Source of the DNA: Limnanthes douglasii subsp. nivea
Taxonomy: Eukaryota; Streptophyta; Magnoliopsida; Brassicales; Limnanthaceae
Direction of reading: 5' to 3'
DNA: 64,000 bases
NCBI GenBank assembly: GCA_036936605.1
Contig: JAUPFV010000004.1
Coordinates: 287,660,009 to 287,724,008 of the forward strand
Part shown: positions 1 through 13,364 of the stretch, piece after piece
Layout: the number at the start of each line of letters is the position of its first letter
How positions within the stretch are numbered: the first letter of the stretch is position 1
Notes under the pieces: model-generated
Seen by the model: only the letters and a program-made list of their open reading frames with translations
Told to the model about the DNA's origin: nothing
Database searches by the model: none
Program-made: the position numbers and the translations under genes

Positions 1-885
1 GCCGAGAGATATTATCGATCAAGATGTATTGGTTATGTTCGCCAGTTTAGGCGTCAGCTACAAAGTACTCTGGATGATACAGGGATTCGATTAAAATGGT
101 GAAATTCACCCCGGTAAGAAGCATCATAGTCCCCTGCAAAATAATTGAAGGGATTAAGAAGTGAAGTTCAGTCGTCCTTATTTATATGGCTTGTTTTTGT
201 TAAATGTGTTTTTTAGTATGTGTGATGTTTGATGGTGGATGTTTGTTTCCAAAATATATTATATGGTATCGCAACCTTCTCGATTAGACTAAAAATAGTT
301 TTTAAATATTTTTGGAGATTGGTTTCTCTCTATACAAACTATCTTTAAAAATGTATCTAAGTTTAATTTGTGCCGATCCTATTCCGACATACATTAAAAA
401 CCATATACCGACCAAAAACCTATTGTGGCATTATTCGGCCAAGAGGAAAAGATTACTAGATCAAGTAGCGAATTGCTAGAGTTTTCAGATGTTGCTTTAT
501 GTTGATTCACTTAGGCCTCTCCAATACTTTTGATTGAAAACATGGTTTAAAACAAAAAAAAAAATCATGTTGCTAACAAGTATTATGTAGTAGCCTCCAG
601 TCCTTTTCAAAGAATGATTGAAGGATTACCAGGCTTAGTTTGAAGAATTCGTCGCACTCGGATGTTATTAGTTGAAATAGCCTCAATATTCTTTGTGGAA
701 GTATAAGGGAATGATTAAGAGTTTGAAAGATAAATTAGAGGACTCTAGCGACTGATGCTCATATTTGCTGACTTGTTTGTTGTTGGATTATGGTTATTGT
801 TGAGTTGTTAAGTGAAATGAAAATAACATGGAGTGGTATATGTGATGCGATACAGGTCGTGGTGTAATTTTATAGTGCACACGTG

Positions 886-2406
886 GAGTGACGGATCCAG
901 AAAACAAAACAAACGGGGGCTGGTTCAGAGTTTGGAATTCGAATTTCATGTTCAAATTCATTTTCCATTGGATTACCAACAGTGACGGATCCAAAAAAAT
1001 AAAACAAACGGGGGCTAGTTCAGAGTTTGAAATTTGAATTTCATGTTCAAATTCATTTTCCATTGTATTACCAAAAAGAGTTCGAAAATGATGTAATTTT
1101 TAAAAGAAGAACAATGGAAAGTTGTGGTTACAAATTTTTTACAAAAACTCATGGCCACAAAGAGGGAAAAAAAGATGCATTAAAAGCTTCGAGACTAAAG
1201 TTAGAGAATAAACTAAACAAGTTCAAATTTTATTTTCACAATTTGAAATCAAAAATCGAAAAATATGTCAAAAATAGACTAATCAAGCTTTCTAATCTTG
1301 TAGGAGCCGTGATGTAGACCTAAATCTGCCATTTATTTGCAATTCTGTCACACAATTTCTAACTCGATAGTCTATAATTCTAAAATAATTCAATTCAAAT
1401 AATTCTATTATCTTCTTACTATTTATCTCATTCTCACTCTATCTCACTTTCTTACTCTCTTAATATTCACAATATTATATTATAATTTAATATTTATTAA
1501 ATGTATTAAAAATATTAATATCTACATTTTTTGTTTTCTAACATTCTATGTATTTGTTTTTTTTTTTAAGTTTAAATGGGTTCTTTTTATCATTATTTTT
1601 TTCTTTTTCTTTTGGATAAGTTTTTTATTACAAAAAATTAAGTATTCATCTAAAATATAAATTATTAAAAACATAAGTTTCGGTATAATTTAAAAAAAAT
1701 AGAATTTAACATCTATAAATTAAGTTTTTTTAGTCAATTATAAATTTTATGGTTAGATTTATAAAAAACATTATGAAAAAATAATTTTTCACTATAATAA
1801 AAAATTAGATTTTGTTGATATATATTATCAAAAGGTGTGAAATAAAAATATTTTATATTTTTAATGTATAAAAAATTAATAAATATATAATTACCCAAAA
1901 TTTATTGCTAATTTGATTACTAACAATTGATTAATTTATTGTTTGAAATTAGTAAATACAATTAGCTTAATATTTGGTAACTCTAGTAAAAGTAAGCTTT
2001 GTTTAAATTATTGTCAGATTTTAGTAATTTTTAATGTAGTATTACTAATTTTAATTTTAATGTTTATTTTACTAATATTCAATTATATCAGATTAATTAT
2101 TTAAAAATTTATTCTTATTCTTTATATAATAAGTTTTCTCTCTCATTTATTATCATGTATAATAAGTTTTATCTCTCCTCCATTAATATCTTTTCATTTT
2201 CTTTCATTTTCTTTCATTTCCATAAAAAAAATTCTAAATTTCACCAACAGATTACTCAATTCTTCAAACACAAATCTTAAATCAACATTAAAAAACAAGT
2301 TTTCAAACAGAACTAATCATTTATCATAAAACTTTGATGAACATATAATATTATATTAGGGAAAGCATGGCCGCAACCCCTACTCCCCCCTACATAAATC
2401 CGCGAC
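886..2406. mobile_element. Non-autonomous MULE-like insertion, 1.5 kb, with 10-bp target duplication
   Basis: The sequence TGCACACGTG occurs at 876-885 and again at 2407-2416, and the homologous copy B (near 15205 and 15242) has the matching GCACACGTGAAGTTATA uninterrupted. This marks a 1,521-bp insertion with a 10-bp target duplication. The ends are short imperfect inverted repeats: GTGACGGATCC at the left, and GTCGCGGATTT reading inward from the right. A 9-10 bp duplication with such ends fits Mutator-like elements. The interior is AT-rich and I see no transposase; the 96-codon open frame at 1027-1317 has no recognisable domain and is probably chance. Confidence 0.7.
888..1075. repeat. 94-bp direct duplication at the left end of the insertion
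   Basis: Two tandem copies begin at 888 and 982, each starting GTGACGGATCCA and containing GGGGGCTGGTTCAGAGTTTG or a close variant. The copies differ at roughly ten positions. The element's terminal sequence is therefore present twice in a row at its left end. Confidence 0.85.
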
Positions 2407-5040
2407 TGCACACGTGAAGTTGTATCATTGGGAAGACACATGACACAAAGGCATGTCACGCCTTCCTAGATACAAATCATTATCTCTAGACCTCTCTTAA
2501 TTGCGGTCCTTGATGTATATTTATCTTGTCCATTAAATCTGAAAAGACATTAATCTCTCTTAAGGTTAGATGTAGCTCACCATTTCTTATATATATATAG
2601 GGTTGTCCTTTTTCTCATCGTTTACACAATGCTTGAGTACGAAAAAAAACTCATTGTTTTCAAGTTTGTTTTTTCTCACAAGAAATCTTAGCCTTATCAT
2701 TCTTCTCTTTTTAGAAACATTTTTCTCTTATCGATTTTCTGACTGATCATGGTTCAAAAGAATATCAAGGTTTTCTATATTACTCATATCGGCGTGTATG
2801 ATTTGGGAAATTAGTCTGACTTTGATATCTTGTTGGGATCCTTTTCAGAGCAAGAGGGCCGCTTGACTCGAAGAGGTCGACCTTCTAGAGGTGAATGCAA
2901 ATCCGAACGTGCCGGTGTTTTTTTTTTCTTTTGAGGTTAGCCAAAGTAAGGTGGTGGATGACTATCTATATGACTATAGAGGGGTTCAAAGCGGGCTCAA
3001 ATGCTACTTGATTGGTGCATTCTGAAGGGAGTGATAGTTTGATTTCTCAAGCCACAATATACACCGGTTGATGTGAAGAGTGGCGAGGTATTCAGAAGAC
3101 AAATTATATATCTTTGATTTTATATTACTTGAATGCTAACATAATATTTTAATTAATTATTATTCAATACTCTCATTTGGTTATTTTCTTATTTATTAGT
3201 GAAGCGAGAGTAAAAATGAGCTAAAATTTCAAGTACAAGCTACAATTAAAGAAGATGATCAAAACCAAGAATTTTAAGATAAATAAATCAAGAATGAATA
3301 AAAGAATATGAAAATATTAAAAATGAATTGAAATTCAAGAAGAATTATTTTGATCCGTAAAGAATATTATTTTACTTAAAAGAATAAATTAATTCTTTTA
3401 TTTTATTAGATAAGAATTATGATTGTGAGCTTTAATAAAATATAAGAATAAACTAATTGTTACTACTCGATTTTGATAAAAAAAAATTACTTTATTATTA
3501 TTATATAACAATAAAAAAAGTTAGATATCATAATGTTTACGAAAATGTTGATGACTATTATAAAAGTGACGAATCAAGATTTAGGTCGATTGGATAAGTT
3601 TGATAAATAAACCAAAAAGGTTGGAAGGAAAGCTGTAGTTTTTAATCTTAGCACCTAAATATGGAGCATGTTTAAGAAAAAATATAAATACCATAAATTT
3701 TGTAAAGCTTATAAGTTTTTAGCAAAAAAACTTATTTTCACTTAAATTCAAAAATTATACAAAATAGTTAAAAGGTTTGTGTCCGCAAAAGTAAAGAAAT
3801 ATCTAGATGGTGGAAATTCGAGGACTATTATAGTTATTGGGCCCAAAATAAAAATACATATGCTTTTGAACTGGCGTTCGGAACAAAAAACAAACATGCT
3901 TTTATAAGAGTAAAATTTTATTTTATGTCTGTGCTTGACCATGTCATTTTGCATACAATTATGATCTTACGAATTAGAGTGAGTGCGTAGATACTATGTG
4001 ATAAGGGTATCATTTATCCGAATCTCGGATCGAACCAGTAGAATATTAGACTAATTTGATCCAATATATGTCTAGTAAAATAGGTCCAAAAAATGTGTAA
4101 CATTGAGAGTATATCATGTAATAAGGAGTAAATATGTTTAAGATTAGTAGAATAGTATGATGGAATAGTAAAAATGGATCAACCATGTGACCTTTGAGCC
4201 CACCTTCATTGTTATATAAGGTAATGTACCCTTTTTAGGAAACGGTGAGTAATCATTATTTTATTACTACTTTTTACAACTTATCTCTATAGACTTCACG
4301 TATTTTTCTCTCTAAACATCTTTTTGACCTACAATATATTCTCAAACCACCATTTTCCTTACATATTTCTAGTAGTCATCATTGTGGAAGAGGAAATTAT
4401 AGCAATGATGAGGATATTAAATGTTGTACAAATTTAAATCCTTTGGGTGGTGGTACGATCCATGTGCATGAGTAGAAACATTCAGTGAGGGTCTTGTTTG
4501 GACCGAACATTAAACGGGTTGGATACATGTTTAAAAATTATGATTACAAGCAGGTCGTGCCTGATGAGAACGAAATTATCCTATGGGCAAATCCGACTGA
4601 GATATTATTTAACCAACATTTATTTAACATAATGTTTTTTATTATTATTTTATTATTATTATAATTAAATTATTAATTTATTTGTTAATAGGATTTCAAC
4701 TTGGGATTTGGTAAATAAGGTTTGGCCCGTGGATTTTGTTCGGCCCATTAGGTCCATTGGAATTAATCAGCATATAAAAAGGCTTTTAAAGGCATTAATG
4801 AGATAGATGAAAACATTTCTTCTTATGTGATATTCTATCTCTAAACATTTACTTAAGAATATCAAATATCTCTCTAATTTCTATCAAAAATTAATTATTT
4901 TTTGCTTTATTACATAAAAATCCTTCGAAAATAATTGATTTCATCAAATTGGTGACCATATTGAGAGACATACAAAGGTGTCCGAATAACAAAATCCAAA
5001 ATCTAGGGTGTGAGAATTCACCTTAGAAGCACTCTGAAGC

Positions 5041-5790
5041 ATGAATCATGAGATACAAATAGATCATGTCCTGGATAATGAGGGAGTTAGGTTCGTAGAA
5101 GAATCTAGCCATGTACAATTGTTCATGCAAGAGGAGCGATACCAGTTACGAGGGAAAATTGAGGCATTGAGATCCCAAAGAGAAGTTGAGGTGAACCTTC
5201 TAGGGAAAGTTCAACAAGAAATTCAAAGATCTGATGGACAATAGGGATTATATCCGGTCATTTTCCCATATAGCTCAATATTTCAAAGATGGATAATTTC
5301 GATGGGAGAAAAGATCCGGACAAATGCCTCGAACAATTTCAGAATTTTGACATGTTTTGGATGACTTTCCCAAGATACTTTGTTTTGGATGACTTTCCCA
5401 AGATACTTTATGGGAAGCAAAGAGCTTAGAGGAAATAGAGACACAATAATCCATTGTCGATAATTTTCTTGCAAAAGCTTGAAAGATTATGCCAAAAGTA
5501 TTGTAGAGATAAAAAATAGTTTGCAATATTGTTTTGAACAAGTAGTTATTATTACTTTTAGGCAAGGGCTCCTTGTAGGAATACTTTAACAACTCTGTTA
5601 AAATAGGTTTAAAATTTGAAGATGGAATGAAGGATGTTATTGATTGTAACATATTGGTTTGTCGAGAGGTAATATTATGAATGATCAGTTGATAGTTATG
5701 TCTACTCTAAGTTATGAACGAGCAATTAACATTATGGATAGATACAATATTTCTAGAAGTGATTAAGTTGCTAAAAATGACTTATTACCA
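5041..5790 (+). pseudogene. Decayed gag of a Tat-like gypsy retrotransposon (copy A)
   Basis: The ATG at 5041 opens 67 codons ending at 5244, including the segment EERYQLRGKIEALRSQ. This resembles EERGRLKGEIEALRAE in the gag of the intact gypsy element at 55738-55082 (minus). After the stop, shifted frames still give FDG-KDPDKCLEQFQNFD, GSKELRGNRDTIIHC and CFEQVVIITFRQGL. The intact element has YDGSTDPDNHLEQFKNF, GSKELKGNGDTIIHC and CFEQVAIASLRQGL in the same order. It is therefore a relic of the same gag family, broken by several stops and frameshifts. Copy B at 17826 is its counterpart. Confidence 0.65.
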
Positions 5791-6907
5791 AACCGTTTTT
5801 CCTTAGTTCGAAGATTGTCATGTTTTCCAATGTTTGTTTCAATTGTAACTTTTAAATTCCAAGATCTTGCTAGTGAAAGGGTCACGACATGTTTAAATTC
5901 ATACATGTTGCCTACCAGTATGAAAAATCTTAGATTTCTAGATTTAAGTTACTTTAGTCTTTTGGGACAAATGTACACAAGTGCTTTATTATATACAGGT
6001 TGATATTAGGACAAATGTTAGAATTGTTTATTATATATATGCAAGCTTCTTCAATCTGAGTTAAAAGAAACTCAAAATTAATTACTTTTGAGGCTTTTAA
6101 TCAAGAAGCAAAAAAAAGTTGAAGCAACATATATCTTCATGCTATCACGTCTAGAGATACTTAAAAGAAAGGTCGAAATAATGTTTGTCACCACTATTGA
6201 AACGAAACAAATTCCACAGCTATAATATGTTCATGTTGAGCAATGGAGTCTGCTTTTTTAGCCTCAAGCTCCTCTTCATCATCATGTACTTGGAATTCAT
6301 CCAACTAGGTGTGATTGAAGCACTAATTTCCTTAGTCAGCCTATATTAAAAATTAAAGGAGAAGTCAAGTATGTGAAGTGTGTGGTTGGATCTAGTCTTG
6401 TAAAATACCATGATTTTTGTTGAAGGTAGGAGGCAGAGGATGCAATTTTAGAACTATTCAGCACGAGTAATCAGTTTACGTCTATGCGTGATTAGTGTAA
6501 ATTTAAAACGATGAACATGAGATTTATGTGTAAAATAGATCATGAGATTTATGTGTAAAATAGATCATGTTATTTATGTGTAAAATAGATCGTGTTATTC
6601 ATGTGTAAAATAGGTCATGTGATTTGTGCACAATACAGATCATGTGATTTGTGAGCAAAAAAAGTTTGGATTTAAATCGTGCTGCAAATGTAGGTTTATG
6701 TACTTGACCATATGTATATGATGCGATATATGTTCAACATCACACGAAGAATATGTGATTTACTACCTAAATACACATGGACATCCACTGATATCAAAAT
6801 TCAAGGATCATTTCCCAAATCAGGGTAAGCAAACATCAACCTACAACCTATACTAACCACAACACAATCATAACAAACAAAGAACGATCACCAACCACAC
6901 AATGTAA
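5791..6907. other. Stretch without recognisable gene
   Basis: There is no open frame with a recognisable domain. It begins with the possible tail of the gag relic. It contains the short tandem array listed at 6516-6665. Confidence 0.5.
6516..6665. repeat. 25-bp tandem repeat, about six units
   Basis: Units of the type CATGAGATTTATGTGTAAAA followed by TAGAT start at 6516, 6541, 6566 and 6591 and then at two more diverged positions up to 6665. The first units are almost identical and the last ones have drifted. Confidence 0.8.
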
Positions 6908-7617
6908 TCAAACCGAAACCAGAAACGAAACAAAGCATTGAACTAGACAATCTCTTGGACAAATATTAGCAGCAGAACGCTTCGGCCAAAACCCTATTAT
7001 TAGTTTGTAATCGTCGATTGACGAGTCATAACCAAATCCCTCAAAGTGGACACGGTGTTTACCTTCAAATAGGGGATCAGGGTCATATATGTCAGATGAT
7101 GGGGTAAGTGGTGGTAGTTGCCTAAACTCTCTAGTAGATGGATTCCATAAGATAAAAGTACAGGAGTAGAGGAATAAACATACCAAACCATTACAAGATC
7201 CTACAAATTTAACCCAGTCTAGGGATTGAATCGTGATTTGATAGTTAAGCTCCACCATCGAGTTCTCGAAATCTTCGTACTCCATGATCGAGGCATGACC
7301 TGGGAACTCACAAGCATCTTAGTTCTCATTTGGTCTAGTCGAGAAAAGTGAGATTTGATAGATTGGGGGTGGGAGATGAGTGAACACCATGGCTTGGATA
7401 TGCATTTGAAGCGCAGTAGAGACTTCACATGCAGCCTCCAGAGTATATCGAATACATTTTGATCAAGCAGCTCCGAGATCTCCATTGTAGACCCTGCAAT
7501 AATCCAAGATACCAAAAACCTAAAAGGCTAAACTAAAAATAAAAATAAAAATAAAAATAAAAGAAACAAGAGATCGATTGATCATCGGAAAATAAGAATA
7601 CCCGATTGAGAATCCAT
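6908..7617 (-). pseudogene. F-box gene, two exons, frameshifted and truncated
   Basis: F-box proteins are substrate adaptors of SCF ubiquitin ligases. Exon 1 is tiny (7617-7602, MDSQS plus one base). The intron runs 7601-7494 with GT start and TTGCAG end, and exon 2 starts at 7493 and keeps frame. The F-box lies near the N-terminus (LLDQNVFDILWRLHVKSLLR, then CISKPWCSLISHP). About 70 residues on, the frame breaks near 7285-7300 and continues in another frame with typical F-box-associated motifs (VGSCNGLVCL, ILWNPSTREFRQLPPL). The protein then stops at 6908, well short of the usual length of 350-400 residues for this family. One frameshift and a missing C-terminal half argue for a pseudogene. 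The LINE at 7846 sits about 230 bp upstream of its ATG. Confidence 0.75.
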
Positions 7618-8090
7618 GAAAATAACAATAGTGATAGAGATCGAAGGAGATGGATTGCTAAAGTCAACTTTACGAAGGTATTTTTCTGGGTAAAACTACG
7701 GTTGCTCTGGCATGTTTAATTTTTTCTCAAGGTTTTTATATTCCTATTCTATTAAACAAATATTAATGTTTCATACATTTGGTGCCGCGGGATTAATTAC
7801 GAAGTGTCACCTACTAATAAAATAGTAAAATAGTATTCCCAAGTTTTTTTTAAGCAATAAACTATATATTACCAAATTAAGAGTTATACAACTTATAGGG
7901 CCAAATTGAGAACAATTCAAAAAAGAAGGCCCATAACTTAATTAATATAGCAACTTTGAGCAATTCCCAAATTAAGAAGAGAAACCTTAGATTGAAAACA
8001 AACAGAACGTCGAGCCAGATTTTTCAGTCGAGAGAGAGTCAATCTTCTTCATCAAGGGCACTCAATTAATTAGCGAAACAGAATTGGGGG

Positions 8091-11000
8091 CTAGCCAGGA
8101 TCAATATATCCGATTCCCAGGCTTTCAAGAGTTGTGATTTCCAAAAGGGGAACCAGAGCATTGAATCCTTTAAAGGTATGGCTTTGCTGATCAGTGATGA
8201 TCCACTTAGCGATCCAATTGGCGGCCTGATTCTGATTTATGAAGATGTGATGGAGGGTCATACATGGGTGGATTAAGCTTTTACAGACAAAGATCACTGG
8301 ATCGTGAAGAGGGGCAGCAATGCCAGTGGCAAGAATGTTGATTAGAGTCAAACAATCGGACTCTATATTTACATCATTTCATTGGTAGCGCTTGCATATG
8401 ATGAGTCCTTCAATAAGGGTTTTGCATTCAGACTGGAAAGGATTCATCTTACCAAACAGACAGCCAACGCCAATGATGATATCATTTTTGTCGTCCCTGA
8501 CAACAATACCCCCATTCGCTTCTCCAGAAGAATTACAGGCGCCATCAACGTTGATTTTGAGTCTGCCTGGGTTAGGGGCCAGCCACTTCAGGTACGCAGC
8601 CTTTTTCTTTCTGTTGTAGATTGTTCGACACCCCAGCGCTGAACCTGCGTTAATGACATGAGACCAGTGTTTAGTGACCAGGGTTATGATTCTGGTTATT
8701 CTATCAACAACACTCTTGAAGTCATCATGAGTGTTGTTGAACTTAAGGCAGTTCCTATTATACCAAATTGTCCAACAGATTATTTGTAGGACAAGATGGG
8801 TAATATCGAACTTACTTTTAGAAAACCAGAACCAGCAATGGAGAACATGATTGATAGTCATGAATCTCTTCAAAAGGATTTCGAACAGGCAAGCAAAATA
8901 GTTCCAAACGGGCCAAGCGAAGTTGCAGTTGACGAAAAGATGATTCTTTTCTTCACAACTGCAACAAAATTGGTATTTGTAGACAATGATTATATGCATC
9001 TTGGAGAGAATGATGTCTATTGGAATAAAGTTTTTAACAATTTTCCAACATAAGAAAGAAAAAAAATTGGAATAAAATGATTCCAAATTTTTTTTAAGAA
9101 GTTTGATTTGTTGTTTTTCTTTCTAACACTGTCTCATGTAAGCTTGGTATTAAAGTTACTATCATTAGACAACTTCCAAACAATCGTATCTTCCTGTTCA
9201 GAATTGAGTTTGAAACAGTTAATCTGTTTAACTCTTTCCTGAGGCAGAAAGATCAAGAGAGTTTGGTTATCCCACCCGCAATCTTTCCAAAAGGTCTAAA
9301 CACTGGCAGAGAGAAACCAACTGTCAGGGCTATGATTGGTGAGAAGAGGAGGCATATTATGCCACTCTCAAACCAGAAGTCAATACAGCTTTTACCAATA
9401 ATCCATTCAAGATTTTTGTCAGCCTCATCTTTAATGGAATGAAGTCTTTTCCAGGCACTAGAATCAATATGCTTATAGATTGTTTTAAGAGGGTGGGTGT
9501 CATGGCTATAAGTGAGGTGCATAATCTCAGCCCAAAGATATTTTTTCTTTCTGATAAAAACCAGAGCTTTTAAGAGAAAATGTGTTAAATGTCAATCAGC
9601 CTTTTGATATTCAACCCACCTTCATCAAAAGGCTTGCGGAGCTGATTCCAGGTGGTCCAATGAATAGATTTTTCATTGAAATTGGACCTCCAAAGAAATT
9701 TATTGAAGATAAGCTCAATTTTATTGATAATTGAAATGGGAATAGCACTGCTATGCATCCAGTAGTAAATAATAGGATGTAAAACGTTAGTGATAAGAGA
9801 CAATCTTCCTCTAAATGACAGATGTTTCATATCCCAATCATAAATTTTATTATGATTTTTTTTCAATTAAAGGTAAGTAATTCTTCCCTTTCTTGTTTGT
9901 GGAGATGGTGATGCCAAGATAGGTGAAAGGAGTTGTGTCTACATTGAATCCAATAGCCATGTTCAGTCTGGTAGTACAAGCTTGAGAAGATTTAACAGAG
10001 GTAATTATTTTCGTTTTATCTTTATTGATAACTTGTCCAGATAAAGATTGATATTGATCAAGCAGGAAGTTAATCTTATCAATGGTGGAGGGAAGGTTCT
10101 TGGTGAAGATGATTATTTCATAAGCAAACTCCAGACTAGTTAAGAGATAACCTGATTTCACATGAAATTTCATATTGTCATTAGTTTTAAATAGGTTAAT
10201 CATACCCCTAATAAGGGCTTCCTCAGCAAGAATGAAAAGACTTGGAGACAACGGGTCTCCCTGTCTTAATCCTTTCTTCTGAGGAAAGTAACCCACACTA
10301 GTACCATTAATGAGAATAGATATCATCACTTTTGAAATCAAGTTTTTAATAAGGAAGATTAGCTCCTTAGAAAACCCAAAACAAGTTAAGACTTTAAGGA
10401 CAAAGGCATGAGACATTCTCGTGAATGAGTCTATTTTTCACAAAGGCACCTTGACTGTTAGAAATAACTTTAGGCAAGAACACAGCAATTCTGTTATTTA
10501 TTAAGCTAGATAGCAGCCTGTTAAAAATAGTGCACGAGCTAATAGGCCTATAGTTGTTCGAACTAATAGGGTTAGGGCCTTTAAGAATAAGGAAAATCCC
10601 CGTGGAAAACACACCATTAGGGATACTGCAACCCTTTAAGTAAGCATTAAGAGCATTGCAAATATCAACATTAATAATCTCCCAACAAGTTTTTAAGAAC
10701 AATAAATTAAACCCATCAGTGCCAGCAACACTGTCATTCTTCATGGCACTGATTATAGACCACACTTCTTCTTTAGTAGTAGGCTTGATTATTGTATAGT
10801 TGTCACTTTCCGTTATGAGCTTAGGTATGTTATCAAAGAGAGGATCCTGCATTTTTAGATTTAAGTCATCAGTGCTAATGTAAGAATCAGTAGATAAAAT
10901 ATTTTTAAAATAGGATTCAGCTGACTTAGCTATTTCATCATGACTTTTGAGCCAGACTCTATTCTTTTTTATACCATTTATAACATTGTTTTTATTCCTC

Positions 11001-12091
11001 TTCTTAGAAACATATCTATGTTACAACTTAGTGTTACCATCACTCTCATTAAGCCAAGTGTTATAACACTTTTGCCTCCAGTAGGTCTCTTCATTCCTGA
11101 GAGCCTGGATAAGAGTGATGTTAGCTTTAGAAAGGTTTGCCTTAGATATGCAGTTGTTTTCACTTTGGTGAATGATCTCCCTAGAGTTAACTTCTTCAGT
11201 AACAACTTTCACTTTGTTGAAGATATTGCCAAACTGTTTAATGTTCCAATCTTTAAGAAACTTTTTAAGTCTTTTGAGCTTGAACAAAAAAACAGTCTTG
11301 TTGTAACCTTGACATTGAAGATTCCAATTCTTCTTTACTAAACTCAGAAAGTTAGAGTTATTTTCCCAAGCATTAAAAAATTTAAAGTTGCATTTGTTAT
11401 AAATAGAGGTAGTATTAGGATCATTAGAGAGAGATATAAGCAAAGGAGCATGGTCAAAACAAGTACTGACCATGTGAAAGACCTGAATACAATGCATTGA
11501 AGAGATCATGTTACTGTTGACTAATGTTCAGTCTAACCTTTTCCAACATTTGTTGTTACTCCAGGTGTATCTAGAACCCACATAGCCAGTATCCTCAAGA
11601 CCATACAGTCTGATGGATTCACTGAAGTCATCAGAGCTACTATCATCAAAGGTGGAACAGCCAAGCTGGTCTTCAGAGCTAGTAATAGCATTGAAGTCAC
11701 CAACAACCATCCAGAGCATATCTTCGCTAGCAACAGACACCATCTGGATCCAGAGATCTTTGCGAAAGGATCTTTGGTTCTTAGCATTAATAGAGGTAAG
11801 CTTAAAAGTAAAGTTATAAATATTGACCTCCATGTGAAGGAACTGCTCATGATTAGCATTAACGGTGATGTTAATGTCATTAGATCAGAAAACCCACACT
11901 TTGTTAGAACAATTAGCAGCAAATTTACATAAACCAATTCTTTTAGCAATAGTGTCTATCTTGTCAAGCCTAGCCATAGGCTCTTGTATAGCAATCGCCT
12001 TGATCTTTTCAGTTTGAATCATAGATATAAGCCTAGCTAAGGTAGAATTGTTGTTGACTCCACGGGCATTCCAACTAGCAATCTTTATCAT
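8091..12091 (-). pseudogene. LINE ORF2: endonuclease, reverse transcriptase, RNase H (disabled)
   Basis: ORF2 encodes the nicking and copying enzyme for target-primed reverse transcription. It starts at ATG 12091, 5 bp after the ORF1 stop, with the endonuclease start MIKIASWNARGVNNN; a TGA follows at about 11885 and then VVGDFNAITSSEDQLG and SRYTWSNNK. The reverse transcriptase has SVAGTDGFN, SNNYRPISSC and KKGLRQGDPLSPSLF. Its catalytic FADD box reads FAYE (SLEFAYEIIIF, near 10130), so both catalytic aspartates are replaced. A zinc-finger-like stretch and RNase H follow (KINVDGACN, NPFQSECKTL, NIESDCLTL). The RNase H is cut by a TGA at 8379-8381 where the context suggests tryptophan. Frame changes occur near 10400, 9860, 9550 and 9200. 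Confidence 0.88.
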
Positions 12092-12095
12092 TATT

Positions 12096-13364
12096 TTATA
12101 AAGATTTGTTGTATTTTCTCTCCCTTTTGAGTAGAGAGTTGATTGATAGCCTTTTGTTTTTATATGTAAATTTGATTTTGCGGCTGATAATGATATTGAA
12201 GTCATGGCCAGGGGAGGTGATACTCGGGGAAACATTACAACTACCAAGATTGTCACGTTGAAGAGATGAAGATTCAAAAATCTGGTTTTCAAAGTTATTT
12301 TGAAAATCAAAGTCCAATCTTTAAAGAGCACCAATTATCACAAGATTATTTTTTGAAGAGTTTTCACCTTCTTCAAGATTAGGGACAATTTCTCCGGAAG
12401 TTCTAGGCTCAAAAACTTTATCTTTGGCTATAATAATAGATTATCTTTCTTCTATACACTTTATTGAAAGTTTGAATTTGAGTAACTTTTGGAATTTGTA
12501 AATTTGTAGAGCTTTCTTGAACAGGTTCAGTTGAAATAATAACATCATCTTTCACAATATCATTACTTCTTTCTTTGTCTTTGTCTTTTGAGTCAGCCTT
12601 TCTACATTTATCCTTGTTATGGCCCAAATGATAGCAGCCAAAGCAGTAGCTAGGGATATTCTTATAGCCAACTCCATTCCAGCACACATCATTCTCTCCA
12701 AAGCCAACCAACATTCTTCTCTTAAGCTTCTCAGAAACACCAATTTTGACTTGAGCATAGCACGCATTGCTATTAGCTCTATGTTTATCACGAATCACCA
12801 TACGATACACTATACCAAGGGAGGAAGCAAGATCATTTATCACAGAACAGTTGTACATGTACTCGCGACTTGTTTCAAATCTTACCTATAACAAGACAGT
12901 AGGATTTTCGTAATTTTTGTTAAACTCAGGGCACCACTTTAGAATTCTCATGCTTTTACCGTCAACACTCTAGACATTTTTATACCAGAGGCTACTAACA
13001 TCCTCTTTAACGGAAAGCTCTATCAAAACATGACGCGAGTCTATAAGTAATGAAGCTGTATGACCCATTGAATATGAAAGATTCAAGAAAGTTTTAAAGT
13101 GAAGCACGTTTGGTATTTCATTACTAAATTTGCTGATCAGGGTAGTTCTTGTTTGAAGCAGAAGAAATTTTTTGGTTTCTTTCGAATATTGGATCGAAAT
13201 ATGGTCCTCAGATCCTTTGATGAACTCGGGACAGTTTCTTGAGGCAAAGGCTTTGGTTTCAAGATATCAGAGTAGGATTTCTTGAACTGATTCGAAGCTT
13301 TGATTTCAGCGTTAGGATAAAGAATGGGAAACTCTTCTACGTTGTTTAATGCATCATATGACAT
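12096..13364 (-). pseudogene. LINE ORF1: RNA-binding gag-like protein with zinc knuckle
   Basis: The ATG at 13364 starts MSYDALNNVEEFPILYPNAE. After a frame change, the middle part (12858-12418) contains one CCHC knuckle, CFGCYHLGHNKDKC, with C-x2-C-x4-H-x4-C spacing. It is preceded by the segment CWNGVGYKNIPSY, usual before this knuckle in plant L1 ORF1. The tail returns to the first frame and stops at 12096, leaving 5 bp before ORF2. At least two compensating frameshifts and one stop interrupt it. Confidence 0.75.

Larger units (their letters stand above)
1..4946 (+). repeat. Long LTR-like copy A of a decayed gypsy-type element (interrupted)
   Basis: This stretch, minus the insertion at 886-2406, matches 14296-17731 along its whole length with many substitutions, and its 770-880 plus 2417-3065 part matches 30924-31709. 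Near the end it has a TATA-like motif (CATATAAAAAGG near 4771). It ends in TCATCA and is followed at once by AATTGGTGACC (from 4947). That layout is nearly the same as the LTR end and primer-binding site of the intact gypsy element at 55766 (CACCA then AATTGGCGACC). A gag relic follows at 5041. I infer a long 5' LTR; its start lies at or before the window edge. The 3505-4440 part also has diverged copies near 20850-21390 and 35676-36230. Confidence 0.6.

Noticed and set aside
1027..1317. 96-codon frame inside the MULE-like insertion as a gene
   Set aside because: Lys/Phe-rich composition typical of AT-rich DNA, starts within the duplicated terminus, no domain.
8382..9053. Plus-strand frames over the LINE RNase H region
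   Set aside because: They are antisense to the LINE ORF2, which has clear RNase H motifs; no independent support.
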